Shown piece by piece: positions 9,188 through 17,168 of a DNA stretch of 62,132 nt (positions are counted from its first letter, which is position 1; each line of letters begins with the position of its first letter). Source of the DNA: Bdellovibrionaceae bacterium UBA2351 (GTDB taxonomy: Bacteria > Bdellovibrionota > Bdellovibrionia > Bdellovibrionales > Bdellovibrionaceae). The position numbers and the translations under genes were made by a program. Location: positions 5,449 to 67,580 of the forward strand of contig DDTZ01000005.1 in the NCBI GenBank assembly GCA_002344565.1. The letters run 5' to 3'. Below the pieces are notes generated by a model that made no database searches, was not told the DNA's origin, and worked only from the letters and a program-made list of their open reading frames with translations.

Positions 9188-10649
9188 TAATTTCGTGCAG
9201 AATTCGTCCGTCAACTTTTGGACTAGGAATAACTCCTAAAATAGCCGCCATTGTTGGATGAATATCCACGATGTAGGCTTTCGTATAAAAGGTTTGCTTT
9301 TTAAATTGAGCGCCGACAAAAACCAACGGCACCATTTTGTCATAGGAATACCCAGACACATGATCGACTTTGCGTCCCTTTTCATCTGGGAACGAAAATG
9401 GTTTTGGCATCATGATGACATCGCCCCACTGATCTTCGATAAATGAATTTTCGATTTGGCGCTTTAACCGTGGGCTCATCAAATTATCTTTTGAATAGAG
9501 TTCAGGAACGATCACCTCTTCTGCAACACCCGTATTTTTAATAATCGTGCGAACTTTTTCTAGAAATGCTTTGCGATCAATTTTTAGCTTGCTAACCAAA
9601 TCCCAATTTACATTGTAATGCATGGATTGAATCGCTTTAAACCAATCTTTTTTGTCCGATACGTTGTAGGCAGAATTTAGTTCTTTATATATTTTGTCGA
9701 TGAACTGTATTTCATTAAGAAATTCAGCTTTTACCTTGTTCTTTTTTGAATAGTCTACTGACGGCGGAACACCGTGATCCCCAGTAAGTACAAACACTAC
9801 GTCTTTTTCTAAGTTGAATTTGTTTTTCAATCCATTAAGGAAACGCGATAGTTCCTTGTCTTCTTCAAGAACTAGCTTTTTCATCTCGTCTGAATTAGGA
9901 CCATACATGTGCCCAGCCATATCGTGAGTCGAAAAACTAATGAATAAAAAATCTGTGCCTTCAGTTTGTCCCAGCTTTTCTTTAGCAATTGTTTCTTGGG
10001 CCAAATCAACAGTTCGTTGCACGCCCCAAATTTTCTTTAGTAAGGAAATGTCTGATTTTACCGATTCTAAATTTTTATTTACGTCGACAAGCCACTTAGG
10101 AGACGGGTTGGGATAGTAGTTACTAGATCTCCAGCCCCACTTTTTATCGTCAAACCAGAATGCGCCATCGGCTTTGTGACCACCCAGCATGATGGCCGAG
10201 CGATCCTTCAATGCAATAGCAAACACTTTACTTTTAATATCGGAACCTTTGAATTCATCGGAAAGAGTCGTGGTCGTTAGACGACGCGGAGAAAAACCAA
10301 ATTCGGCATCATCCACACAGTATTCAACTTTGTTCTTAGACTTGGAATACCAGTCATTAATCGCAATACCCATATGGATTGGCCATGACCCGGTAGAGAT
10401 AATGGCGTGGCCAGGACACGTCATACTCGATAACACTTCGTATTCAGCAAATGGATAATACGAACCATTTTGAGTAAGGTAATTAAACCCACCTAATGTG
10501 CTTCCTGATTTTGCGGGTATAAACTTTGACTTGTTTAATGTTAAAATGTCAGCGCGCAACTGATCATACACCAAATAAACAATCAGCTTGGGTGCTGACA
10601 ACGCCTGAAAGGCAAAGACGGAAACTAGGACTAGAAAAATTGTTCTCAT
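9177..10649 (-). CDS. Secreted PafA-like alkaline phosphatase
   Basis: 490 residues with a signal peptide (AFQALSA). Alkaline-phosphatase-superfamily motifs: VYDQLRAD (metal Asp), SMTCPGHAIISTG (nucleophile T77), GIAINDWY (N98), ALKDRSAIMLGGHKADGA (K148, R150), STHDMAGHMYGP and LTGDHGV. The Thr/Asn/Lys/Arg set matches the Elizabethkingia PafA residues T79, N100, K162 and R164, which marks phosphate monoesterases rather than diesterases. Likely role: phosphate scavenging in the periplasm. I chose the ATG at 10649 because GGAG lies at proper spacing and the signal peptide starts there; an in-frame ATG eight codons upstream adds no recognisable sequence. Confidence 0.85.
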   Translation of the reverse strand: MRTIFLVLVSVFAFQALSAPKLIVYLVYDQLRADILTLNKSKFIPAKSGSTLGGFNYLTQNGSYYPFAEYEVLSSMTCPGHAIISTGSWPIHMGIAINDWYSKSKNKVEYCVDDAEFGFSPRRLTTTTLSDEFKGSDIKSKVFAIALKDRSAIMLGGHKADGAFWFDDKKWGWRSSNYYPNPSPKWLVDVNKNLESVKSDISLLKKIWGVQRTVDLAQETIAKEKLGQTEGTDFLFISFSTHDMAGHMYGPNSDEMKKLVLEEDKELSRFLNGLKNKFNLEKDVVFVLTGDHGVPPSVDYSKKNKVKAEFLNEIQFIDKIYKELNSAYNVSDKKDWFKAIQSMHYNVNWDLVSKLKIDRKAFLEKVRTIIKNTGVAEEVIVPELYSKDNLMSPRLKRQIENSFIEDQWGDVIMMPKPFSFPDEKGRKVDHVSGYSYDKMVPLVFVGAQFKKQTFYTKAYIVDIHPTMAAILGVIPSPKVDGRILHEIIKM

Positions 10650-10676
10650 GGGTACTCCGTAAAGTAAACCCATAAT

Positions 10677-10705
10677 AAAAAAAAGAGCCGGTAAAAACCA
10701 GCTCT
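10677..10705 (-). terminator. Intrinsic terminator after the SPOR gene
   Basis: On the minus strand a 9-bp stem (AGAGCTGGT with ACCGGCTCT, one G-U pair, T-rich loop) is followed by eight T. It lies between the stop at 10733 and the phosphatase start. Confidence 0.85.
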
Positions 10706-10732
10706 CATTTCAAAAATTATGTAAGGATTGAG

Positions 10733-11611
10733 TTAGTTTTTGATCTTCTGAACTAACGCTGACTCAGTTTTATTTTTCTCTAGATACTTAGAGCGCTCAG
10801 TATTAGCTTCTTCTTGAGTACCGTATAGACCGAACGAAACACGGTACCATTGCTTGTCATTTACTTTAGCTGGGATCACATTTGTTTGGTAACCTTGCTC
10901 TTTTAATTTAGACGCGCGTTTTTCAGCTTCTTCTTTTGTAGCATACGAAGCGACTTGAACTGTGAATTTGCCTAAAGCGTATTGAGAAATATCTTTTGGT
11001 AAGCTTGAAGGTAAACGATTTTCAACTTTAGCTGTTGTTTTTGCTTCTGGAACTTTACCATCTAGAAATGCCTTAGCAGCCTCAAGAGGCGCGTCTTCGT
11101 GCTTGCTAACTGGTTTGTGAGCCGGAGCTGGTTTTTCCGCTGGCTTTTCAGTTGCATGGTGATCAGCGTCGCCATGGGCGGCTTTAGCGGGTTCACGTTT
11201 TTCTTCTTTAGCACCATGAGCCGCTGCTGCTTTCGGAGCCGGAGCTGCATGATGATCCTCATCGCCATGTTTGCTGGCTGCATGCTTGTCTGCATGTTTA
11301 TCGCCATGACCGTCAGTTTCTGTGTCATCAGCAACAAATTCGTCTTTTTTAAGTTTTTCGTCTGCTAAGCTTTTGATTTCATCGTCTGAAATCATTTGGT
11401 CTTTCGCTGACGTAGCGTGGTGATCAGCATCCCCATGTTCGCTTGCTACGGAACGCTTTTCACCATGGCCTGATGCAGCTGGTTCTAACTGAGCCAATTT
11501 ATGTTGGTTATCGCTATATTTCTTTCCGATGTAGGTCCCAATTGAAAACGACAACAAAGAAATGAAAAATACTAGCACTAGCTTTACGGCAACGTCTGAC
11601 TTTGCACCCAT
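10733..11611 (-). CDS. Membrane-anchored SPOR-domain protein with His-rich repeats
   Basis: 292 residues: short cytoplasmic tail, one membrane segment (about residues 9-27), a long low-complexity periplasmic linker and a C-terminal SPOR domain (about 210-290; KFTVQVASYATKEEAEKRA and WYRVSFGLYGTQEEA). SPOR domains bind denuded peptidoglycan at division sites. The linker is unusual: HGDADHHA-type units recur (for example SEHGDADHHAT, SKHGDEDHHAA, AAHGDADHHAT) between Ala/Lys/Pro stretches, giving dense His/Asp clusters that could bind metal. Single-gene unit with its own terminator and a candidate promoter at 11645-11674. Confidence 0.85.
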   Translation of the reverse strand: MGAKSDVAVKLVLVFFISLLSFSIGTYIGKKYSDNQHKLAQLEPAASGHGEKRSVASEHGDADHHATSAKDQMISDDEIKSLADEKLKKDEFVADDTETDGHGDKHADKHAASKHGDEDHHAAPAPKAAAAHGAKEEKREPAKAAHGDADHHATEKPAEKPAPAHKPVSKHEDAPLEAAKAFLDGKVPEAKTTAKVENRLPSSLPKDISQYALGKFTVQVASYATKEEAEKRASKLKEQGYQTNVIPAKVNDKQWYRVSFGLYGTQEEANTERSKYLEKNKTESALVQKIKN

Positions 11612-11644
11612 TTGACTACTTCCTTATAAATACGAGTTGTCTTT

Positions 11645-11674
11645 AGAATATCGGATTTAGACCTCTTGGGTCAA
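11645..11674 (-). promoter_or_regulatory. Candidate promoter of the SPOR gene
   Basis: Minus strand TTGACC (11674-11669), 18-nt spacer, TATTCT (11650-11645), about 33 nt before the ATG. The -10 box is only four of six, so this is tentative. Confidence 0.4.
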
Positions 11675-11721
11675 TGCGACCTTAGATGAGTCTCGGCCAG
11701 TAAATCAACGATTTTTTGTGA

Positions 11722-11749
11722 TTGAAAACCAGTTATTTTAATTTAATAT
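11722..11749 (+). promoter_or_regulatory. Candidate promoter of the inositol monophosphatase gene
   Basis: TTGAAA (11722-11727), 16-nt spacer, TAATAT (11744-11749), about 40 nt upstream of the ATG at 11790. Confidence 0.45.
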
Positions 11750-11789
11750 CGACCGACACAGGCCCCCAGCCTGACGTCAGTGAGGGAAC

Positions 11790-12587
11790 ATGGACTTTAA
11801 TCAGGTACTGCACGAATCCATAAAAGCATGTCGCTTGGGCCGTAAGGTTTTACTGGACTACTTTGGAGAACTCAAAAATGTGGAAGATAAATTTCACGCC
11901 GGCCTAGTCAGCGAAGGGGACAAGGAGTCCGAGCGCGTAATCAAAAACTATCTTCTAGATAAATTTCCGGGAACATTCTTTTTAGGCGAGGAAACTTTTT
12001 TCGCTAACAAAGAAGACAAGTCGTCTCAACAAGGTAAATGGATTTGCGATCCCTTAGACGGCACCACCAATTACGTCCATCAGTTTCCTGTTTTCTGCAT
12101 TAGCTTAGCCTTTGAATGGCAAAACCAAGTACAAGTCGGTGTTATAGATGTTCCTATTTTAAATGAAACCTATACTGCCGTTCGCGGACACGGGGCTTTT
12201 GTTAACGGCAAACCCATTCACGTAAACAAGAACACTGACTTTAGCAAAAGCTTGCTAGCAACCGGCTTCTTTCCTGACGACAAGCAGGAACTGGCAGAGC
12301 AGCTGCAATATTTTGGCTCGATCGTAGGTGACTGCCGAGGAGTACGCCGTGCGGGAGCCGCTGCTTACGACTTATGCCAAGTAGCACGCGGTGTTTTCGA
12401 TGGCTTCTGGGAAAAAAACCTAAGCCCTTGGGATGTGGCTGCCGGACAGATCTTAGTCGAAGAAGCTGGTGGCATTGTTCGTAGTTATAAAAATGAAACC
12501 CACACTCCGTATAGTCGATCTCTAGTGGCTGGCAATGCCAGTATTGTTGATGGTATTTTAAAACGTTTTATAAGTGTAAAAAAATAG
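11790..12587 (+). CDS. suhB: Inositol monophosphatase family protein (SuhB-like)
   Basis: 265 residues, the usual length for the family. Metal-site motifs are complete: LGEETF, WICDPLDGTTNYVHQFP (signature 1) and NLSPWDVAAGQILVEEAGG (signature 2). These enzymes hydrolyse inositol-1-phosphate and related sugar phosphates; in enterobacteria SuhB also joins rRNA antitermination complexes. Nothing in the sequence decides between the two roles. The permease gene starts 9 nt after its stop. Confidence 0.9.
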   Translation: MDFNQVLHESIKACRLGRKVLLDYFGELKNVEDKFHAGLVSEGDKESERVIKNYLLDKFPGTFFLGEETFFANKEDKSSQQGKWICDPLDGTTNYVHQFPVFCISLAFEWQNQVQVGVIDVPILNETYTAVRGHGAFVNGKPIHVNKNTDFSKSLLATGFFPDDKQELAEQLQYFGSIVGDCRGVRRAGAAAYDLCQVARGVFDGFWEKNLSPWDVAAGQILVEEAGGIVRSYKNETHTPYSRSLVAGNASIVDGILKRFISVKK

Positions 12588-12596
12588 TAGGTTTCT

Positions 12597-13496
12597 TTGG
12601 CTCTGACATTTCTGATTCTGTGCTATCTTATCTGGGGCTTGTTACCCGTCTACTGGAAACAACTTCAGCACATTGCGCCCCTTGAAGTTCTTTTTCATCG
12701 TATTCTTTGGTCGTTCCTATTTTATGGATTGACGATGATGATTCTTCATATTTTTTCTAAAAACAAAATAACGCCAGCATTGCATGCTTTAAAAAAAGAT
12801 CCAAAAATCTGGGGCAAATTGTTTTTAAGCTCGTTCATGATCACAGGAAACTGGTTTATTTACATTTATGCTGTCAATTCCAATCAAATCCTACAAGCCA
12901 GTTTGGCTTATTACATTTCTCCTTTGATTTCGGTTGTTGTAGGAGCGATTGTTTATAAAGAAATATTAAGCCTACGCACACGCTGGGCCCTTGGCCTTTG
13001 CGCGCTGGGGGTGTTTTTGCTGGTGTTTGGACATTCTATTGTTAGCCTTGAAGCACCAACAGTGCCTTGGCTGGCGTTGAGTTTAGCTATTTCATTTTTC
13101 ATTTACGGATACGTGAAAAAATCGATTGCTATGCCAGCCATCGCCTCGTCGTTTGTCGAAGGTTTATTTTTTGCGGTACCATCGGTATATTTTATTTTCA
13201 TCAGCCCTTACTCGACCTTACCATCCTATACAACTCATGATTGGCTTTTGTTTATGATTGGAGGGGTCGCTACTGGCCTGCCTCTTGTTTTCTTTTCATA
13301 CGCAGCCCAGAAGTTGCCGTTTTCCAGTATCGGATTCTTTCAGTATTTGTCGCCAACTCTACAATTAATGACGGCAGTTTTCATTTATTCCGAGGATTTC
13401 AGTTTGCAAAAAATCGCGGCATTTTCCTGCATTTGGCTAGGGGTCGGATTTTATGTCTCCCAGCTCATCAAGACCCAATCAAGCAAAACGATTTAG
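12597..13496 (+). CDS. rarD: RarD-type EamA-family permease
   Basis: 299 residues forming about ten membrane helices in two EamA halves, starting FLILCYLIWGLLPVYWKQL, the RarD signature. The second half contains GGVATGLPLVFFSYAAQKLP and SSIGFFQYLSPTLQL, also RarD-typical. RarD proteins were linked to chloramphenicol sensitivity, but the true substrate is unknown. Start is a TTG at 12597, placed by the family N-terminus, with AGTAGG upstream. It lies 9 nt after the phosphatase gene, so probably one transcript. Confidence 0.85.
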   Translation: MALTFLILCYLIWGLLPVYWKQLQHIAPLEVLFHRILWSFLFYGLTMMILHIFSKNKITPALHALKKDPKIWGKLFLSSFMITGNWFIYIYAVNSNQILQASLAYYISPLISVVVGAIVYKEILSLRTRWALGLCALGVFLLVFGHSIVSLEAPTVPWLALSLAISFFIYGYVKKSIAMPAIASSFVEGLFFAVPSVYFIFISPYSTLPSYTTHDWLLFMIGGVATGLPLVFFSYAAQKLPFSSIGFFQYLSPTLQLMTAVFIYSEDFSLQKIAAFSCIWLGVGFYVSQLIKTQSSKTI

Positions 13497-13597
13497 CCAG
13501 AGACATTGTTAATATTTTTTAATATGGTAAACCACCCGACCCAGCCCTTTGTTCCAATATGAAAAACAAAAAATCTTGAATTGAAAATCAACCGCAG

Positions 13598-14836
13598 ATG
13601 ATTTTTGATTATATCATGGGATTATTTTCAAGTTTCGCAAAAAGAGATTCTTCAAAAGTATTGACTCAAGCATTTGAGCGCCTGGCGCAAGCTAAAGACC
13701 TGCGCGACATTACGGCTATCGTTGCTGAATCAGCACGCCAAATTTCTGGTGCACAGGGAGCCACGTTTGTTCTTCGTGATGGAGACTTGTGCTACTACGC
13801 TGATGAACATTCCATTTCTCCACTTTGGAAAGGTAAACGATTTCCAATGGTAAATTGTATCAGCGGCTGGAGTATGATTCACCAAGAAGCCGTACTTATA
13901 CCCGATATCTATCAAGACAATCGCATTCCGCACGATGCGTACCGGCCGACCTTCGTGAAAAGTTTATGCATGGTTCCCATCCGTGTAGAAAATCCTATTG
14001 GTGCCATCGGCAATTATTGGTCGGAATCGTACACGCCATCTGACGATGAAATTAAATCTTTACAAATTCTGGCAAACAGCACGGCGATTGCTCTTGAAAA
14101 TCTGGAACTACGAATTGTTCTAACAAAACAAAATACGACGACCACGGGATTGCAACATCGCAATAACGAACTTGAGGTAGCCATTAATTCTATGGCCCAT
14201 GACTTACGCACCCCCGTTGCAGGCATGACCGGAATGGCAGAACTACTGCGCATTCGCTTAGCAGATAAGATCGATAAAGACTCTTATGACTATCTTGGCG
14301 CCATAATGGATACTGGTCGTCAAGCAGCCGTACAAATAGAACGTATACTTATGCTTTATCGTGCCACAAACGGAAACCTGACCAAGCAGGAGTTAAATAT
14401 CACGCAAATCACGCAAGAATTAATTAATGTCCTTAAGCCAGACCTACAAAATCGTTTGGTTGAATTTAATGTTGAGCCCCACTTAAAAGCGTATGCCGAT
14501 GCGCCCTTAGTTCGGGTGGTATTGGGAAATTTACTTTCTAACGCTATCAAATATTCTTCCAGAAAACCAAAAACTAAAATTGAAGTAGGTCTTCATAAAA
14601 ACGAAACTAGATTTAACACATTCTATGTTCGTGATAACGGTGATGGTTTTGAACCCGCATTGGCTAACAAACTATTCCAACCTCTTAATCGCTTACATAC
14701 GCAATCTGATTTCGCAGGGACTGGATTAGGTTTAGCATCGGTGGCCAAAATTGTTGAAGTTCATGGCGGTCAGTGCAGCGCTGAAGGACGTCCTTCCGAA
14801 GGGGCCACATTCTTTTTTAGTTTACCGACATCCTAA
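13598..14836 (+). CDS. Soluble GAF-domain sensor histidine kinase
   Basis: 412 residues without membrane segments. N-terminal GAF domain (about 25-165; MVPIRV, GAIGNYWSE), a short linker, then HisKA with the phosphoacceptor H201 (SMAHDLRTPVAG) and an HATPase_c domain with N box GNLLSNAIKYS, DNGDGF and GTGLGLASV. The ligand sensed by GAF cannot be read from the sequence. No response regulator adjoins it, so its partner is elsewhere. The first ATG and another six codons later both lack a clear Shine-Dalgarno, so the start is uncertain by a few residues. Confidence 0.85.
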   Translation: MIFDYIMGLFSSFAKRDSSKVLTQAFERLAQAKDLRDITAIVAESARQISGAQGATFVLRDGDLCYYADEHSISPLWKGKRFPMVNCISGWSMIHQEAVLIPDIYQDNRIPHDAYRPTFVKSLCMVPIRVENPIGAIGNYWSESYTPSDDEIKSLQILANSTAIALENLELRIVLTKQNTTTTGLQHRNNELEVAINSMAHDLRTPVAGMTGMAELLRIRLADKIDKDSYDYLGAIMDTGRQAAVQIERILMLYRATNGNLTKQELNITQITQELINVLKPDLQNRLVEFNVEPHLKAYADAPLVRVVLGNLLSNAIKYSSRKPKTKIEVGLHKNETRFNTFYVRDNGDGFEPALANKLFQPLNRLHTQSDFAGTGLGLASVAKIVEVHGGQCSAEGRPSEGATFFFSLPTS

Positions 14837-14927
14837 TTCCCTAAAAGGGCAACTGTTTACCTTAGCGACATCTTAGCTACCTAAGAAACGGCAGACACCG
14901 GGACTACCGTTTGCTGCTGGTAGAGCC

Positions 14928-15950
14928 GTGATTCTAAAAAACCTTTCCTTATTAGCTCTATCTGTACTGTTATTGGGTGCCCCCCTGGCTGAGGCCTATT
15001 GCTCAACTGAAGACATGAGCGCCGAACTTGGCGAGGTTCGTTCGCAAGGAAATATCGGCTGGTGCTATGCAAATACGGCGGCCGATCTGATTTCATATAA
15101 ATATAGAAAGCAATGGAATGGTTTTCAGGCCTCTGCGATTTTTATCGCTTTAGGTTATAATTATAAACAAAATAGCAGCGAGCCTGGCTCTTATATTTTC
15201 ACCGAAGGTGGCGACATTCGCGCTGCTATTAATTATGCAAATGAAATCGGTTATTCGTGCCCACGACCACTAGATAATGTGTTTGTCCTAGGTGGTTTTA
15301 ATTTAGAGATCAAACAAAAACTTTATATCGCCGAAAAATTGAAATCACTTTTTGATAAACGATTGACCTCCAGCGACGGCTGGAAGGCCTGGCGTGATTA
15401 TCTATATGATCTTCAACAAAAGAAATCTATTATTTCGCGTATTTCAGAAGAAGATTTGGAAAAAGCTCTCGCATTAGAATTAAATTTAGCTGTTGTCGAA
15501 ATAGCTAAAGGCATTTGCCAACCCTACAAAGACAATATGAAAATATCGATTCAGAAATCTGATATCGGTCGTTATTTTAGTGACGATACAGAATATTATG
15601 ATGATGTGCTGAAACAACGTGTGATGAAAAAACCTGATTTGATGGAACTCATTGATCGTCAAATTACCGCTAAGAATGTAGTTGGTATCGACTATGAAAT
15701 TAAACTCATTAGCAAAGACCCAAAAGACTCAGACAGCCATGCCTCTGTAATCGTTGGCAGAGAAATGCGGGCCGGACAATGTTACTATAAAATCCGTAAC
15801 TCCTGGGGCCCAGAATGCGGTTTCGAAGACGCCACTGGCAAAGTCATCCCCCGCTACAATGCCAAAGTGGAATGCTCCGAAGGTCACGTCTGGGTAAAAG
15901 GTACCGACCTTAAGGCTAACCTGTCCTCTATTGCCTATATAAGACCGTAA
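14928..15950 (+). CDS. Secreted papain-like (C1 family) cysteine peptidase
   Basis: 340 residues. Signal peptide to about residue 23 (APLAEAYC). The papain catalytic set can be read: RSQGNIGWCYANTAAD gives the oxyanion Gln40 and nucleophile Cys46, SDSHASVIVGR gives His271, and IRNSWGPECGF gives Asn291. An insertion of about 100 residues, mostly helical, separates the two halves. It probably degrades protein outside the cytoplasm. The GTG start at 14928 begins the signal peptide; a hairpin (AAACGG/CCGTTT, 14884-14912) sits just upstream of it. Confidence 0.82.
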   Translation: MILKNLSLLALSVLLLGAPLAEAYCSTEDMSAELGEVRSQGNIGWCYANTAADLISYKYRKQWNGFQASAIFIALGYNYKQNSSEPGSYIFTEGGDIRAAINYANEIGYSCPRPLDNVFVLGGFNLEIKQKLYIAEKLKSLFDKRLTSSDGWKAWRDYLYDLQQKKSIISRISEEDLEKALALELNLAVVEIAKGICQPYKDNMKISIQKSDIGRYFSDDTEYYDDVLKQRVMKKPDLMELIDRQITAKNVVGIDYEIKLISKDPKDSDSHASVIVGREMRAGQCYYKIRNSWGPECGFEDATGKVIPRYNAKVECSEGHVWVKGTDLKANLSSIAYIRP

Positions 15951-16053
15951 GAACGAGACTAGACTGGGCTAATTAACACGAACGGGAGTCTTTAGTTTTG
16001 CGTTTCACTATGATACACTGACTTATATTGGGACGGATTCCTGGGAGTAAAAT

Positions 16054-16377
16054 ATGAAAATTACGCACAATAAAGTCGGTCAGAATTTAAATATTACTGA
16101 TAACAAAAAAGCGGAAAAAACAGACAAGCAATCAGAAGCTGGAAAACCAGATGCGGTATCTCTTTTTGCTCCCACAGAAGGTGCCGGCGCTTCGAAAGTA
16201 GCCGTATCCTCTCGTGCACAAGAAGCTAAAAAAATTAAAGAACTCGCTTTAGCTGCTCCCGATGTTGATCAAGCGAAAGTAGAAAAATTTCGTAAACTGA
16301 TTGAAGACGGAAAATATAAAGTAGACGCTAAGGCCGTTGCCGACAGAATGGTCGACGACGAATTAAACTTCATCTAA
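16054..16377 (+). CDS. flgM: FlgM, anti-sigma-28 factor
   Basis: 107 residues. The C-terminal half (APDVDQAKVEKFRKLIEDG, then YKVDAKAVADRMVDDEL) is the FlgM domain that holds sigma-28 until the hook-basal body is complete and FlgM is exported. The N-terminal half is Lys/Ala/Ser-rich and disordered, as expected of an export substrate. First gene of a plus-strand block flgM-flgN-flgK-flgL, with GGGAG before the ATG. sigma-28 (fliA) itself is not in the window. Confidence 0.88.
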   Translation: MKITHNKVGQNLNITDNKKAEKTDKQSEAGKPDAVSLFAPTEGAGASKVAVSSRAQEAKKIKELALAAPDVDQAKVEKFRKLIEDGKYKVDAKAVADRMVDDELNFI

Positions 16378-16406
16378 TAACTAACCAGCAGTAAAGGGAA
16401 CATCGC

Positions 16407-16922
16407 ATGGATGCGACAGTTGACAGAGCCTTCGAAAAATTAATTCTAAACTTAGATGACCTGGTCGGTTTATACCGCCAGCTTTTAGATCTTGCTCGTA
16501 AAGAAAAGCAATATCTTATCGATGCCGACACTGATCGCATCCTTGAAGTGAATTCACAAAAAGACGCTGTTTTACAAAAAGTAAAATTGGCGGACACTCT
16601 GCGTTTCAAACATGCAAAAGAGTTATGCGTGAAGATCGGTGCTGATTTTGAAAATCCTCGCCTATTAGAAATCGCACAGCGATTGCACGGTCCAAAAGGT
16701 GACCAACTCTATAATTTCCACTCAACACTTGAGATGGTTATTAAGCGTATTATTGAAATTAACAAAGATAACGAAGCGCTAGCTCAAAAAGCTATCAACA
16801 CGTTAAACGGAACAATGAACAACATAAAAGAAACATTGTCAGGTAAGAAAACCTACGAAAAGAAAGGTACTTACAAAGCCGGCCCCGAAAGCAGCGGCAA
16901 CTTTGTTTCTAAAGAAGCGTAG
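16407..16922 (+). CDS. flgN: FlgN, export chaperone for FlgK and FlgL
   Basis: 171 residues, almost all helical, with the FlgN arrangement: an N-terminal LDDLVGLYRQLLDLARKEK helix that then runs into YLIDADTDRILEVNSQKDAV. It lies 29 nt after flgM and directly before the genes for the hook-filament junction proteins it escorts. The last 20 residues (Lys/Gly/Ser-rich) are poorly conserved. Downstream is a 246-nt gap holding a structured repeat. Confidence 0.85.
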   Translation: MDATVDRAFEKLILNLDDLVGLYRQLLDLARKEKQYLIDADTDRILEVNSQKDAVLQKVKLADTLRFKHAKELCVKIGADFENPRLLEIAQRLHGPKGDQLYNFHSTLEMVIKRIIEINKDNEALAQKAINTLNGTMNNIKETLSGKKTYEKKGTYKAGPESSGNFVSKEA

Positions 16923-17012
16923 ATTGAGCGAAGCGAAAATCTAGCAAATGGCAAAGTTCAGAATGAACAAGCCATAACTTCGACCCAATGGCGAGAGCGT
17001 TCACTCAACAGA

Positions 17013-17143
17013 GCGCTCGATAAAGCGCCAAGATCGAGGCTAGGCGCCGCCGGCCGCACAAGGAGCCCGACTGAGGCTTGGCAGCGCCAAGTCGCAGGGA
17101 GAGGCGACGCGGAGAACGAAGAGCTTGGCGCTTTATCGAGCGC
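17013..17143. repeat. Structured repeat element, copy A
   Basis: GC-rich 131-nt element between flgN and flgK. Perfect 20-bp inverted arms at 17013-17032 and 17124-17143, beginning GCGCTC and ending GAGCGC. Directly inside the left arm is ATCGAGGC (17033-17040) and directly inside the right arm GAGAACGAAGAG (17112-17123). A 33-nt core at 17069-17101 includes a CTTGGC-AGC-GCCAAG hairpin. All three inner blocks recur in copy B (22064-22182), while the inner part of the arms does not. A possible outer stem pairs 16992-16997 with 17146-17151. I do not recognise the family. Confidence 0.85.
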
Positions 17144-17168
17144 GGCTCTCGGAGAAGAAAGGGACAGG

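Noticed and set aside
11062..11368. Frames on both strands inside the SPOR gene, including a Met/Gln/Leu-rich one
   Set aside because: Composition is the frame-shifted reading of the His/Ala/Lys repeat; no independent coding evidence.
17013..17143. Structured element as a retron, c-di-GMP riboswitch or CRISPR repeat
   Set aside because: No reverse transcriptase nearby, no GEMM-type motif and no regularly spaced copies.
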